From contig JAIWNI010000106.1 in the NCBI GenBank assembly GCA_025331435.1, forward strand, positions 35,233 through 99,232: a DNA stretch of 64,000 nucleotides. Direction: 5' to 3'. Shown in pieces: positions 25,514-36,689 of the stretch. The position numbers were made by a program, and so were the translations under genes. The notes beneath the pieces were generated by a model. The model made no database searches and was not told the origin of the DNA. It was given only the letters and a program-made list of their open reading frames with translations. This stretch comes from Choanephora cucurbitarum. Lineage: Eukaryota; Mucoromycota; Mucoromycetes; Mucorales; Choanephoraceae. Numbering within the stretch: the first letter of the stretch is position 1; each line of letters starts with the position of its first letter.

Positions 25514-25973
25514 TCAAGGCTTTACTTTTTTTTTGTTCTTTTGATAACTACGTTTTATCAGTTGTTGGTATAACTTAGATGCTGGCACTGCGATCAATAA
25601 ATCAATTCGGAGTTTCCCTCTAACTTCTGAATGCAAATTCTGCAAAAACTGAACTTGGTTCTTTAAATGAAGGATAGATTCATCATGCTTACCAACAATC
25701 TAAGATATCATAAGCTAAACCAATTATCTGATCTTGTTATCGAATAGGTAATATGGTAAAAATTAACCGTCTCTATCTGTGAGTTCAACCTGAACAGTTA
25801 AGTTTGCCGAAGCACACTGTTTTGCGATGAGCTATGAAATAGGATCTTCTTATTCTACAGTTGTAATTCTGTTTGAGGGTAGTAAATATACCGCTTATTT
25901 TGTGTAATACGTCAAAACTCAGTTCTGGATTAGGAAGAATGAATCTAATTGACCAACGTATTTTAACAGACAT
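25514..25973 (-). CDS. Unresolved small spliced gene, possibly with a coiled coil
   Basis: The last exon (about 25695-25514) reads VGKHDESILHLKNQVQFLQN ... KLRIDLLIAVPASKLYQQLI and ends in a basic tail KNKKKVKP. A preceding exon reads LIAKQCASANLTVQVELTDRD and follows a CATAG acceptor. An earlier exon has LPNPELSFDVL, and further upstream near 26040-26000 there is FESLLEEQSCYPRNGNS. Splice sites join the middle exons only if non-standard donors are allowed, so the 5' end is open and may reach 26100. A globular head, short coiled coil and basic C-terminus recalls XRCC4/XLF-type repair proteins, but no diagnostic motif was seen; this is a guess. It could be a decayed gene. Confidence 0.4.
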
Positions 25974-26438
25974 GCATGCAGAAAAAAGAAAGATTTAGCT
26001 ATTGCCATTTCTAGGATAACAACTTTGCTCTTCCAGCAAACTCTCAAAAACCGTCAGTCATTCCAACACTGATTTCGATCACAAAACAGTATCCTTTCAT
26101 ATAAAAAAAGCAATGTATTGGCTGCCATAATGGATTTAAGAGTTTTTTATTGTTAAAAGATATGAACTGCTAATTTAGATGCATCGGAGCTCAGCATAGA
26201 TACAGTCTATTCTCACAAAACAACAGGCTCTCCGACATAAACTGCTTTTGTTTAGAGTAAGAAAAATAAGCTCTTTTTTTTTCTCTCTTTTGTTACTTCG
26301 CCACTCTCAATTAACATTTTTTTTAGCTCCAATCCAAATTTGTTAAGGCTTAGATCATAGTCTTACTATAAAAACTGCGGCAAATGATTTTCTTTTAATA
26401 AAAGTCCTGGTTGTTGATTTAGTCGTTCTTTATCTCTA

Positions 26439-28808
26439 ATGTCTTCTTTTGCTACCTACCCTGCTTCTCTTCCCTTTTTTAAAGACCTTCATGATGAAGA
26501 GCTGTTGGGCAAACTTATCTCGGAACTTGGAGAAGATAAGTTGGTGAATGACACTTCCAAATTAGATATCAGCGAAAGAAAGCACCCTTTCATGGATGCT
26601 TATGAAAAGAAGGCTAATGAAACACTCACTACAAATGGTGGATTGACCAATGCGTCTACTCTTGACCCTATCATTGATTTCTTTTATGGTTATGATACAG
26701 TGAAGGCTGAAGGTCGCAATCAAATGTATGAAGCTGCTTGGAAAGCTGATCCTATGATGACTCTTCGTATCATCTTCTATGGTAGATCTATTCATCGTGG
26801 CAAGTCCCTGACATCTGCCTTCTATACTGCTTTTTGCTGGCTACTCATCAATCACCCCCGTACGGCCTTAGCAAACTTGCATATGCTAATTGATGGTAAA
26901 GTTCGTACTGATGCACAACTACAGTTCAATCGCGTCAAGAAAGCAAAGAAGATGCGTGCTGAAAAGCAAGGATGGGATATGTTGGATGAGGAAGACGATT
27001 ACAAACTCTTGGACCGCCGTGATTACAAGACGCATGGGTATTGGAAGGATCTTTGTAGTATTTTGACTATTTATGCACAAGGTGAATTGGAAGGACACAA
27101 AAATTCAGAATACCTTGCTCTGGCCTGGCCTCGTATGGAGCATGATCGTCAAGCACACAAGGAAAAGAAAGCTGAAATCAAAAGACTGTATGAGGAGCGT
27201 AAGGATATGTCTCCTGAAGAAAAGGCCAAGTACCGTGAAGAGGCTGATCGTAAGACCAGAGAAAAGAATGAGGCTAAGAAGGCAAAGGCCAAGGAAGATC
27301 GCTACAAGACCCGTGTGGAAAGAAACGAGAGATCTCAATTGCTTTTGAAGAATGATAAGAGATATAGGGCATTACATTTTACTATTGCACGTTTGTTTGC
27401 CAAGCAACTTGAGGCGGACATGGAGCAGTTGGAGACCAACAAAAAGATGTTGGCAGAAAGCAAGCTATCTGGACGTCATGCTCTTGGCTTCAATCTCAGT
27501 TTAGCAGCAAAATGGGCTCCCTCGCTCGGCAACTCTCATGACAAGCATACCTTTTTGGCAACTTCCATTGCAGAAGTACTGTTTCCTCCTGAGGCCTACC
27601 AAGACAAAGAAGAAACAAGAGAGCATTATTTAAATGAAGCTAGAGATCGCTATCGCAAGCAATATTTGATACCTCTTCGCAATGCTCTTGATTTGATTGA
27701 CCATTACAAGCAACCCGGCCAATGGGAACAGGTAGATATCAGTCACATGCCTTCCAAATGTCTTCAAAAGGAGCTTGGCATGTTCTTCAGACATGCCCCT
27801 GATACGGTCATGAAATACATGGATGAATTGAGTCAAGGTAAAAGAAAAGTGAGTGGTGCTACCCTTGGTCCTCATGAACTGGTACATCGCTTCCGGACTA
27901 GAGATATTGATGATAGTCTACGCTCTCTCTTGCAACAGAATGCTGAACTGTATGAGAAGTTTTCATCCATGAAGGCTACCACCATCAATGCACAATGGGA
28001 TACACTTATCAAATCTATCCGAGAAACCTCACTTCTTAATTGCGATGATAGCAAGAAATCAAAAAAAGTCGATCTTGGTGACTGCCTAGCGATCTGTGAT
28101 GTCTCTGGTTCTATGTTTCATGGCAATGATCCCAAGTATCCTGAGATGGCTCCTTTTAATGCTGCCATTGGTCTTTCACTGGTGATTACCAACTTGGCAA
28201 AGCCTCCCTTCAATGGTGCCATCATTACTTTTTCTGCTGAACCTGAGATGTTTAAGGTGAATACCAGTGCCAAGTTTACCAACCAAGTGGAGGAAGTCAT
28301 GGCGTGTGATGCAGGTTTCAATACCGATCTTGCGAAGGTTTTCACCGATGTACTTTTACCTATGGCCAAGGAACACAAGATCAAGCCTGAAGACATGGTA
28401 AAGCGTCTTTTCATTTTCACTGATATGAATTTTGATGCCTGTGATAATGGCGGAGACAAGTTTATGAAGACCCATGAATTTATTTGCAAGCAATATCGAG
28501 ATTCAGGCTACGAAGTCCCTGAAATTGTCTGGTGGAACCTATGCTCTGCCAAAGAATACATGTCTCCCAAGAAAATGAACACACCCATTGACAAGGATGA
28601 TCTTGGTGTTACTCTATTGTCTGGATTCTCTTCTGCTATGATCAAGGCCTTCCTTGATGGTGAAGCTGAAGAGGAGGAAGATGAAGAAGAAGAAAATGAA
28701 GAAGGCGATGAAAATGAACCAAAGCAAAAGGAAAAGAAGGGACCAATGGACTTTATCAAGAAATCTGTATGCCATGAGAGCTTTGATGGTCTTGTAATAA
28801 TAGACTAA
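26439..28808 (+). CDS. DUF2828 protein with vWA-like domain
   Basis: One uninterrupted exon of 789 residues. The N-terminal half has the DUF2828 pattern (DPMMTLRIIFYGRSIHRGKS, FCWLLINHPRTALANL, GYWKDLCSILTIYAQGEL). After a long Lys/Glu coiled coil (residues about 230-300) comes a region that leads into a von Willebrand-A-like fold with the MIDAS motif in CLAICDVSGSMF (D-x-S-x-S intact), then GAIITFSAEPEMF and LFIFTDMNFDACD. The C-terminus has a Glu-rich run. DUF2828 proteins occur in plants, fungi, slime moulds and giant viruses, and resemble the Ro60/TROVE plus vWA design, so RNA binding is possible but unproven. Lack of introns contrasts with most large genes nearby. Confidence 0.88.
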   Translation: MSSFATYPASLPFFKDLHDEELLGKLISELGEDKLVNDTSKLDISERKHPFMDAYEKKANETLTTNGGLTNASTLDPIIDFFYGYDTVKAEGRNQMYEAAWKADPMMTLRIIFYGRSIHRGKSLTSAFYTAFCWLLINHPRTALANLHMLIDGKVRTDAQLQFNRVKKAKKMRAEKQGWDMLDEEDDYKLLDRRDYKTHGYWKDLCSILTIYAQGELEGHKNSEYLALAWPRMEHDRQAHKEKKAEIKRLYEERKDMSPEEKAKYREEADRKTREKNEAKKAKAKEDRYKTRVERNERSQLLLKNDKRYRALHFTIARLFAKQLEADMEQLETNKKMLAESKLSGRHALGFNLSLAAKWAPSLGNSHDKHTFLATSIAEVLFPPEAYQDKEETREHYLNEARDRYRKQYLIPLRNALDLIDHYKQPGQWEQVDISHMPSKCLQKELGMFFRHAPDTVMKYMDELSQGKRKVSGATLGPHELVHRFRTRDIDDSLRSLLQQNAELYEKFSSMKATTINAQWDTLIKSIRETSLLNCDDSKKSKKVDLGDCLAICDVSGSMFHGNDPKYPEMAPFNAAIGLSLVITNLAKPPFNGAIITFSAEPEMFKVNTSAKFTNQVEEVMACDAGFNTDLAKVFTDVLLPMAKEHKIKPEDMVKRLFIFTDMNFDACDNGGDKFMKTHEFICKQYRDSGYEVPEIVWWNLCSAKEYMSPKKMNTPIDKDDLGVTLLSGFSSAMIKAFLDGEAEEEEDEEEENEEGDENEPKQKEKKGPMDFIKKSVCHESFDGLVIID

Positions 28809-29389
28809 ATTTTTTTGTTATTTGTTTTGACTAGAATTGTACATAGTTTAATAAAGATGTTAATATTAAAAGCAATCCTTTTTTTTTTTGTTTGATTCTC
28901 ATCAAACATGAATTGAGAGAGAAGACTGTGAATATGACAAACTACATGTTAGTTGGTACTATGTAAAGATTTCCAAGTTAATTATGCATTATTCATCTTG
29001 ACGAATAGCCTTGGTTGTTCCCAAGCAATTCTCATATTTTGCTTAGTAGCTAATTATGGATGTGACATTTGGCAAAAGAAGTTGATATTGTCTGCATTAA
29101 AAGTGAATGTCTACCAAGCTCTGAATGCCCCTGAAAGGAAGCTATTGCTACGCTTCAACTGCATTCTGTAAGATGCACCGCAACTAAAGCGATTGTTTAG
29201 TTACTCAAGTAGACAAGAAAGAAAATTAGCTTTGTCTTGTTGAAAACATCACGACTACAAGGAGGAACTGTAGAGATAATTAGGGGCTTATTTTGGTTGA
29301 GTGATAGGCCTAGAAATAAATATTAAAAAAAAATATAGAAAAAAAAAGGGGGATAGTTTCTTACATCTGTTCATGTTAGACATCATACT
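28809..29389. other. Intergenic region
   Basis: It holds the AATAAA-like 3' region of the DUF2828 gene and the A-rich leader of the next gene. A 72-codon frame at 28953-29171 lacks coding character. Confidence 0.4.
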
Positions 29390-31444
29390 ATGGGCATTCA
29401 TGGACTATCATATTACATCACGTCTTTTCCCAACCTAATAGAAAAAGCCGAATGGAAGCTTGATTCAAGCGATCTGGCCGATCAGTTCATATTTGATGGT
29501 AATGCGTTTGTATACCACATTGCTTTTCAAAACAGAACCAACTGGACACATGGAGGCCAATATGCTATGATAGCCGAGATCGTCACGAAGACAGTTCAGA
29601 CACTTTCAAATGCAGGCATAGAACCAACCTTTCTTTTCGACGGTGCTCTCCCGAAAGATAAACTGGACACTCGACTGAAACGACATCGATCCTACATTGA
29701 TCGATGCATCTCGACTTACCAAAACCTTGGACAGATCAACACTTCCAATAAGGATTCAGACGATCGGCATAACGGAATTCAATACTATGGTGATCTCTTT
29801 TTGATACCTCCTCTAACGCTAGAGGTTGTTATTCAGACTTTGCGTGAATTAAATGTTCAGGTCAAGATATGTCAGGCAGAGGCTGATGGTGAAGTGGTCA
29901 CATTAGCGAATCAGAAGAACGCTTATGTGGTTTCACAAGACTCTGATATGTATGTCTATCCACGCATAGGAAAGGGCTATATTCCGTTTGAATTGCTGAA
30001 AATACCTTTAAGCAAAGATAGTAGCCATATATCTGCAGGCGTCTATCATCCTGACAGGTTGAGTGCCATGTTGAATCTTGAGACCTGCTTTCTACCTCTT
30101 GTTGGCACATTGCTTGGGAATGACTATTTGGATGTAGACTCTATCAGGCCATTGATTGGGCAATGGTGCAGTGCTGAAGGTCTATCCATTGCAAAAAACA
30201 GTTCAGCTGGCTGGCCTAAAATAGTTGCAGAACTGATCAAGAAAAACCTCAACAACCCCAAGGATGATGTGATACGGAACATAGCCGAGCAATTAAATAC
30301 TGTACCTGCCAAAAGCAATTCAAAGTTGAAAATGACGACAACTCCAGTTCTTCAAGATCGAATGATTGATTCAATCAGCCGATATGACCTCAGCAGTCCC
30401 CTCCTCAAGAGTGTTACAACAGATGTTTTAGGACACCACCTTGCTAAGGAAGGAGTACGTTCAGCTTATGATGGCCAGACGAAAGGCTTTAGTCGACAGC
30501 TACTGGATGTGATAGAAAGCAAAACATTTTGGACAAGCATATTTCTTGAAGACATTGAACGAGAATATAGCTGGGATGTGAGTCGTCCGTTAAGACAGAG
30601 CATGTATACTATAGCACTACACCAAGTGGATTGCAATAGTAGCACTTCAAATTCAGAATCAATGACGAGAGTAGAGGAATATGTCAGAGTGAAGCATCAT
30701 TTGGAAGGCATAAGGGTGATAACAGACAACATCAATCAGCCGACACTTGACTTTTATATGCTTCACCAGAGCAACAGGGAGACCCTAGATCATCTGAATA
30801 CAGTTACGCATCCGCTTGTTCTTTGCTTGCGCTATCTGATTTTCCATTGTTCGCGGTCAATCAAAAATGGCCGGTTGTATAACTATGAAGTAGTCGGTAT
30901 GCTCATATCTGGGCTACGATCATTAGCAGTCATTATTGATGGCCTGACAAAGGACGATGCACCCTTCAAGATCGACACACCCAAGCTCAAAAAACGATGC
31001 GTTCATTTGGCAGCTCAGTTTCAAAGTGTTATCTATTCATCATACCTGCTATCCCAGACCCTCGATATGCCAGGCTATATGCAATCTCCTCATGTACTTG
31101 CTAATTTGTACAACGGTGTCTATTTCCATCATTATATTGAACTCGCTCGTAATGGTGCTAGTATTGGTAAGATGTTAAGTGGATTGTCAGAAGGTTTTAA
31201 ATCACTCTTTTTCTCTGTGTATGAGGCTGTAATGGCTGATTTGGAATCAGAGGTTCAGACTGTGTTTGATTATAAGCTAGAATCAAACGAAGATGACCTG
31301 TTAGAGCAAAAACCTAAGAGAATTCACTCTAAGAAGCAAGAAAGCAATAGACCCGAAAAGAAGAAAAAGTCGCTGTTAAAAGATCAAAGTCGAAATACAA
31401 ATGCATTCAATGTCTTAAGCTTCGGCTGTACATTTGATGAATAA
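29390..31444 (+). CDS. Asteroid/XPG-like (FEN1-superfamily fold) protein
   Basis: A single exon of 684 residues starting MGIHGLSYYI, the typical N-terminus of FEN1/XPG-type proteins. Acidic metal-site positions are visible: Asp in FIFDGNAFVYH, Asp in TFLFDGALPKDKL, CQAEADGEVVTLAN (two acids), VVSQDSDMYVYP and GTLLGNDYLDVD. This pattern and the C-terminal extension fit the Asteroid (ASTE1) branch rather than FEN1, EXO1 or RAD2. In mammals ASTE1 acts as a single-strand nuclease in end-joining choice; activity here is inferred. The C-terminal 80 residues are Lys/Glu-rich. It is intronless, like the DUF2828 gene just upstream. Confidence 0.85.
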   Translation: MGIHGLSYYITSFPNLIEKAEWKLDSSDLADQFIFDGNAFVYHIAFQNRTNWTHGGQYAMIAEIVTKTVQTLSNAGIEPTFLFDGALPKDKLDTRLKRHRSYIDRCISTYQNLGQINTSNKDSDDRHNGIQYYGDLFLIPPLTLEVVIQTLRELNVQVKICQAEADGEVVTLANQKNAYVVSQDSDMYVYPRIGKGYIPFELLKIPLSKDSSHISAGVYHPDRLSAMLNLETCFLPLVGTLLGNDYLDVDSIRPLIGQWCSAEGLSIAKNSSAGWPKIVAELIKKNLNNPKDDVIRNIAEQLNTVPAKSNSKLKMTTTPVLQDRMIDSISRYDLSSPLLKSVTTDVLGHHLAKEGVRSAYDGQTKGFSRQLLDVIESKTFWTSIFLEDIEREYSWDVSRPLRQSMYTIALHQVDCNSSTSNSESMTRVEEYVRVKHHLEGIRVITDNINQPTLDFYMLHQSNRETLDHLNTVTHPLVLCLRYLIFHCSRSIKNGRLYNYEVVGMLISGLRSLAVIIDGLTKDDAPFKIDTPKLKKRCVHLAAQFQSVIYSSYLLSQTLDMPGYMQSPHVLANLYNGVYFHHYIELARNGASIGKMLSGLSEGFKSLFFSVYEAVMADLESEVQTVFDYKLESNEDDLLEQKPKRIHSKKQESNRPEKKKKSLLKDQSRNTNAFNVLSFGCTFDE

Positions 31445-32829
31445 CAACAAATGTGTTCTACTTTTAGACGAATGCTTCTTTTGTGGATCGCAGAAAAAAA
31501 GGTCCATTATTTTGTGCTCTTCTTTACTTTATTTTGTCTTAACTTAATTTTTATTTGTTGCAAATGTCTTAACTTAATGATTTTTCCCCTTTTTTTTTTG
31601 AAAAAATAAACTCAGTTTTGCTTTTTTTTATTAAAAAGAACACAAAAGAACATTTTTCTCGAGCTTTGACTGTTCTACAAGAAATAAAGCACGATTTCAG
31701 TAAGACTGAGCGCAACAACAATATTCTACACCCTTCTGTTGTCTTCTGACTCCCTTTACCCCCTCTCAAGACAAAAAAAGAAGTTCCCGAGAATACTCTA
31801 AGCTAAAGAAGATCAAATAAAAGAGAACGCCTCTCTTTTTTCCCTTTAATACAGGAGCGAAAGATGCAGCAACGCGCGTAGAAGGATTCCTTCATAAAGT
31901 AAACCTGGGCCAAGAAAAAATGTGTTGTACTTTCTAGTTTACTCTTATAATTGCTTAATTTAGAAATTTAATTGGAGTGAAATCATTTTCCTCTTTCTGT
32001 CCCCCAAAAAAGACATTCCGCTCAAATGACTTTTTCAAATCTACAGAATACGAGATCTTCATTTTCTCTCTCTCCCCCCAAAAATAATGATCCATCAGTT
32101 TTCTTAATCGGGAAGTTGAGATTGGCTTCCTTCGCAATCACTCCAATTATCTTTTCTCTTGGTTGCCCATGAAGAATCTGTAACACAAGTCAGGGATCAA
32201 ACTTAGTGTATGGTAGTTTTCTCTTATACGTACTCAATTCGTTTTGAAATACGAGAAAACAACGGCTGGACAACTGAAAGCTAACGGTAAGCAGACAATG
32301 AATGACTACATAAGGACTAGTTGCAACACTACGAATAGCTTTATGGAGGTACATTCTTTTAACATTACCCAATTTTGTGATCATCGTCAATTATGCAACT
32401 CTGGATTTTTGATTGGTAGAATAAATAGTATGGCTTTTAACAAACTCTAGCTCAAAACGACCGTTGTGTCTGCTCATCGATATCATGATCCCATATTCTT
32501 TGGATAAAAGAAACAATGTGCCTATGCGATCATTACCGCATTATGTTTAAACTTGACTGATTTAGGGTTATATTATTCTTTCTTTAGAACATCATTTAAA
32601 CATCCGACCGTTTTCTTTCTCTAAAAAAAAATGCATTGGTGTTAAAAGTGCGACACTTTTTTATTTTACACATCGAGAAATTTGGTGGAGATCGAGCTTT
32701 ATTGCAGTGAGCCTTGATCATTGAAATGTATAGATATAAAAGTATAAAAAGAGAGGATTCTGACCTTCTTACCCTCTTCTTTCTTATTCCTTTCCTATTT
32801 CACTCTATCTTTTTCTTTCTGTATATACT
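31445..32829. other. Intergenic region
   Basis: AT-rich with T/A runs. Short open frames on both strands (for example 32244-32450) show no family signal or splice partners. The last 90 bp are a TATAAA-containing, pyrimidine-rich promoter for the RING-LON gene (TATAAAAGTATAAAAAG near 32731). Confidence 0.45.
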
Positions 32830-34248
32830 ATGAATCAACTCAGCTTAATACAATCACTTACATGTATCGCATGTGGTGACATCTTAATAGACCCTATCAC
32901 ACTATCTTGTGGAAACTCTATATGTTCACAATGCTTTCCTATCACTAGCCCTACATCTATCAAAAAGGCAGTATTCCGCTGCCCAGCACCACATTGCGAT
33001 TCAGCAACTCACCTCTTTGGTCCTGAAATGTTTACTGATGCTATCTTGATGGAACTCACCTATAGTCTCCGAAACCTCCTTCTCTCTTCTTCAGTAGATG
33101 ACAAACAAAATTATTCGCCAAATGAAAAGCAACTTGTCAAACACACAAACACAATTGCCTCTCATCTACATTGTTCAGTCTGCACAAATCCAATTTCAGA
33201 TGCAGTAACTACACCTTGTGGACATACATTCTGCCGTATCTGTGTTTTGCAGTCAAAAATCAATCACGATGCATGTCATACCTGTCATCGTCCACTTCCC
33301 AAATTTAGTAGCCTCTCTACTCAACCTCAGAGCCAATTAGTCACCCGCATTATTAAAGAATTTCAACTATCAGGTCTACTGCCCTTCAGCAAACAAGAAA
33401 CAGAAAAGTTAAACTCGCTTAGTCTATACCAAGAGAATATGCCGCTTTTCGTCTCGGGTGCCATTATTATGCCTGGTCAAACCTACCGATTGCCCATCTT
33501 TGCCCCAAACCACCTTCGTATGTTTCATCAAGTCATTGTCCCTTCAAGCAGATACAACGGTCTTTGTCTGGTATCTGTCCATCGCAGTCGACCTCAAGTA
33601 GCTCAATTCGGTACCATTCTCCAGATTGTTGGATTAGAAAAAAGAAGTGATGCAATTATCTTGGATGTGATTGGTGTAGACCGCTTTAGGTTAGAATCAC
33701 ACAGAGAAGAAGCTGGGTCACAATTGATTGGCACACTTGAAATTCTGCATGAACCTGTCTTTAACCAATCAAGCCTTGATATCTCTCTCTTATGCCCCTC
33801 TGAATTTATCTCAACACCACCTTCACCTGCACTTGGCAAAGATGAGCAAATGGCCTTGTCAGAACAAAAAGAACATCTGTTCACCTACACAACAGATTTA
33901 GCAGAGACCATCTTACAGTATATTCAACATTTTGCTTCAGTACCTACTTTACCTACACATGTACTTCATGCTGAAACAGCTGGTCTGTTGGGCCCCCTTT
34001 GGCTTGAAAGTGTCAAATCTCTCCATGGTCCTATGCCATCTAAATTTGATCCTGTAGCCGTCTGTTGGTGGGCTGCTGCTGCTCTTCCTGTGCCACCCAA
34101 TGAACTCTATATCCTGCTAAGAACAGTTCCACTTATTGAACGCCTAGAACTAATTATCTCTTGGATGCAAGGACTTCAATTTCAATGGGAAAAATGCCGT
34201 AGTATTGCCATCCATGCCTTTTCTCAAGCAACTGAACAACAAATATAG
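32830..34248 (+). CDS. Two-RING, LON-substrate-domain protein (LONRF-like E3 ligase)
   Basis: A single exon of 472 residues. The first zinc motif is CIACGDILIDPITLSCGNSI followed by CSQCF (incomplete RING). The second is a full C3HC4 RING: CSVCTNPISDAVTTPCGHTF, then CRICV and CHTCHRPLP. From about residue 205, MPLFVSGAIIMPGQTYRLPI starts a LON N-terminal (substrate-binding) domain with HLRMFHQVI and FRLESH. Such RING plus LON proteins (LONRF1-3 in animals, related proteins in fungi) are ubiquitin ligases in protein quality control. No ATPase or protease domain is present, so this is not Lon protease. The TATA-like promoter is just upstream. Confidence 0.88.
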   Translation: MNQLSLIQSLTCIACGDILIDPITLSCGNSICSQCFPITSPTSIKKAVFRCPAPHCDSATHLFGPEMFTDAILMELTYSLRNLLLSSSVDDKQNYSPNEKQLVKHTNTIASHLHCSVCTNPISDAVTTPCGHTFCRICVLQSKINHDACHTCHRPLPKFSSLSTQPQSQLVTRIIKEFQLSGLLPFSKQETEKLNSLSLYQENMPLFVSGAIIMPGQTYRLPIFAPNHLRMFHQVIVPSSRYNGLCLVSVHRSRPQVAQFGTILQIVGLEKRSDAIILDVIGVDRFRLESHREEAGSQLIGTLEILHEPVFNQSSLDISLLCPSEFISTPPSPALGKDEQMALSEQKEHLFTYTTDLAETILQYIQHFASVPTLPTHVLHAETAGLLGPLWLESVKSLHGPMPSKFDPVAVCWWAAAALPVPPNELYILLRTVPLIERLELIISWMQGLQFQWEKCRSIAIHAFSQATEQQI

Positions 34249-34391
34249 ATTACATCTATCTTTTCATATTACTCATATACACCACCATATACCCCTTTCC
34301 TTTCTTTCATGCAAGCCAATTTTTTTATTTTGTTTTGAAATTTACATACACTAAGCATCATTTCATTTGTCTATAATAAAGATTATTTTTT

Positions 34392-36158
34392 CTATGCAAC
34401 AAACCGTGCATTATACAAAGAAGTATGAATTGTCTTTACTTGACTTGTAGACTCAAAGATACGATCAATGATCTTCAGTGTTGATTCTATAGAGGTATTT
34501 GCTGTTTCACCTGTGATTAGATTAGCCAACTGAATGACATCTAAATAATCTGAAGGACCAAATCCTGACTTTCTTGCATAGTAAAAGGCACCTTCTTCTA
34601 TCAAGGGCAAATCGCCTACATTATCTGAGCTATCATTCGACAAAGTGTCTGTTAAGTGGTGCGTGTCTAGAAACAAATCTCTCAAAGTAGATTTAGTCTC
34701 TGTTTGGCTAGAACGTATAGTGGATGTTTGGTTAAAAAGGTTAAGGAGGATATCTATTTTGAAAAAAAAAATTAGGACCGAAATTTAGATGACAATGTTC
34801 ACTTTACTGTTTCGATCGCCTGGATGAGCTGTTGTTCTTGACGCTGCGGATGTGTTTCTTATGTACTGGATAAGTGTACTTAGGTTATCCCGGTTGTCTT
34901 GAATCGATTTCCAACGCTCCAAGTTCGCGTGAATTTGCTTGATCCAATCTTCCTTTGTTACTCCCAAATTATGCTGACTTCTCTTTTGACGATCACTATG
35001 AATAATAAGGTATGAGTCATACTTATATTATGATATAACAACACTTACAATCCACAATGATCAGTACCAATCCCATACATTATCTTGACAGTAACCAAGA
35101 CACACGCCATTAAGATTGTGCTTACTTGTGTCAATCTATAATGTCGGTTTACAAGGTGTAGATCAATAGCATATTTCTGCCGATATTGCTGAAAGATACA
35201 CACTGTATAATAAAACCCTTCCACTAAAATCAAGGTTAAAAACAGTGAGGATGAAAATACTACATCAATCTTTTTTTTTTTTACCTGGAAGTAAGAATTG
35301 ATTACAAAAACGATCAATATAAAGTGGCACATTCAATGGCGGAAACGACAATTTACAGTTTAGCAAGAAACTTCTTGACAATTCATAAGCTCTTTTGACA
35401 ACAAAACTGAGACTTGGCACAACCGTCATTGAATTGGTCAAGAAAAGACTGAGTGAAGCTAAAGTTCTGGCGGGTATCTTTTCTTGCATCTTCAAAAAGG
35501 GAATCTGGCCCTCTTGAGCCCACCGTATAAGGTCGTTTGGCAAGACTGGGTAGTTGAGATAGATGCAACCGAGATAGACAAACACCAATGTATCACTAAA
35601 TCTCAGGCGTGACCATTTTCGTCTTAACCGACCTTGTCGTGGGACTATAGTGTCGTCATCTTCATCTGTAGTATCATCCGAGGACTCAAAGTTATGTGCT
35701 TCTAGAGCATCCAATTCATCGTCTACTTCACGCTTCAACATATCCTGTTTTGTCGTAGGATCTCTGTCTGACTCTTCTTTCAGGTTGGCGTTAAAGAGAT
35801 AGGCTTCATAAAGTTCCTTCTTTGAGTCTGAAAGATAAAGAAGCCATAATTCTCGAACAACAGCTTCTAATTCTTTTGGAAATTCCAAGTCCTGAACCAT
35901 GCTTCGCGATACTACTTGTAGAGTGAACTGAATGATGCGCATGAAATCACTTGCTTGTTTTGCAGGGCTGGCTTTATCACTATCTGTATCGACAACTGTT
36001 TTGATTCTCTTTCTTCTTAGACCACGAACACCGGTTGTATCGTCTTCTTGTTGTTCTTTCTGTACACCCAATAGTTTATGACCGTATTTACATACAAGAC
36101 TAGAATCGCTGGTTGTTTTGAACTTGGTGGTACGACAAACTGGACAAATGCGCTTCAT
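34392..36158 (-). CDS. RRN7: RNA polymerase I core-factor subunit RRN7/TAF1B
   Basis: Four exons (36158-35285, 35223-35049, 34995-34808, 34753-34392) give 532 residues. The first 35 residues form a zinc ribbon (MKRICPVCRTTKF then CKYGHKLLG), the diagnostic N-terminus of Rrn7/TAF1B. A basic/acidic linker follows, then the first TFIIB-like cyclin-fold region (RFSDTLVFVYLGCIYLNYP, LPNDLIRWAQEGQIPF). The second cyclin fold spans the later exons (YAIDLHLVNRHYRLTQ, TVKIMYGIG). RRN7 acts with RRN6 and RRN11 to recruit Pol I to rDNA promoters. The codons upstream of MKR have no ATG, so the start is firm. It is convergent with the RING-LON gene (about 140 bp between stops). Confidence 0.85.
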
Positions 36159-36269
36159 TATATTGACTAACAATGGGTTTATAGATTTATGGATAGAAGA
36201 AAAGAAAAAAGAAATAGGGAATAAGGCTATAAGAAAGACAGAGAGAAAAAGGTATGTGCGTGCGTTTCC

Positions 36270-36497
36270 TTAAAACTTCTTGTTGTCCTTTTCGTCTACA
36301 GCAGATACAGTATATGAATTTTCGTCAAGGATTTTATCAAGTTCGTATTTAAGTTGTTCCACCCAAGATGCTTCAATAAACAAGTGTGTTTCGTCCAGAT
36401 CTTCAATAATAAAGTTTCCTCTTTTGTTCAGATTGAGTACGATTTGCTTCACTGTACTATCACACTCCAATAATACTCCTTTCACTGCTTTTACCAT
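36270..36497 (-). CDS. TFB5: TFIIH subunit TFB5 (GTF2H5/TTDA homologue)
   Basis: A 75-residue single-exon protein starting MVKAVKGVLLECDSTVKQIV, with IIEDLDETHLFI in the middle. The whole length follows the TFB5/GTF2H5 pattern (family about 70 residues). TFB5 pairs with TFB2 (p52) and stabilises TFIIH for transcription initiation and nucleotide excision repair. The Met at 36497 was chosen over an in-frame upstream one because the family starts at this point. It lies about 110 bp upstream of RRN7 on the same strand and is divergent from BFR2. Confidence 0.9.
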   Translation of the reverse strand: MVKAVKGVLLECDSTVKQIVLNLNKRGNFIIEDLDETHLFIEASWVEQLKYELDKILDENSYTVSAVDEKDNKKF

Positions 36498-36689
36498 AAA
36501 GAAAAAGAAGAAAAATTGGTCATACAGTCTGAGTAGGAGTACAACTTCTTCGTCATGCACTTTCAGTATTACCGGTCACATTGCCATATCAGCCACAGTC
36601 CTTATTTTTTTCGAAGCATAACCTGTATGGTTTTTTTCTACCTTCCCTTATAGACACTTCTTTTTTCCCTTTACAGTAGAACATAAACC

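Noticed and set aside
28118..28759. Two long minus-strand frames inside the DUF2828 gene
   Set aside because: They are antisense to a continuous exon with a conserved vWA motif.
32244..32450. A 68-codon plus-strand frame upstream of the RING-LON gene
   Set aside because: Low complexity, no family resemblance, and no joining exon; insufficient support.
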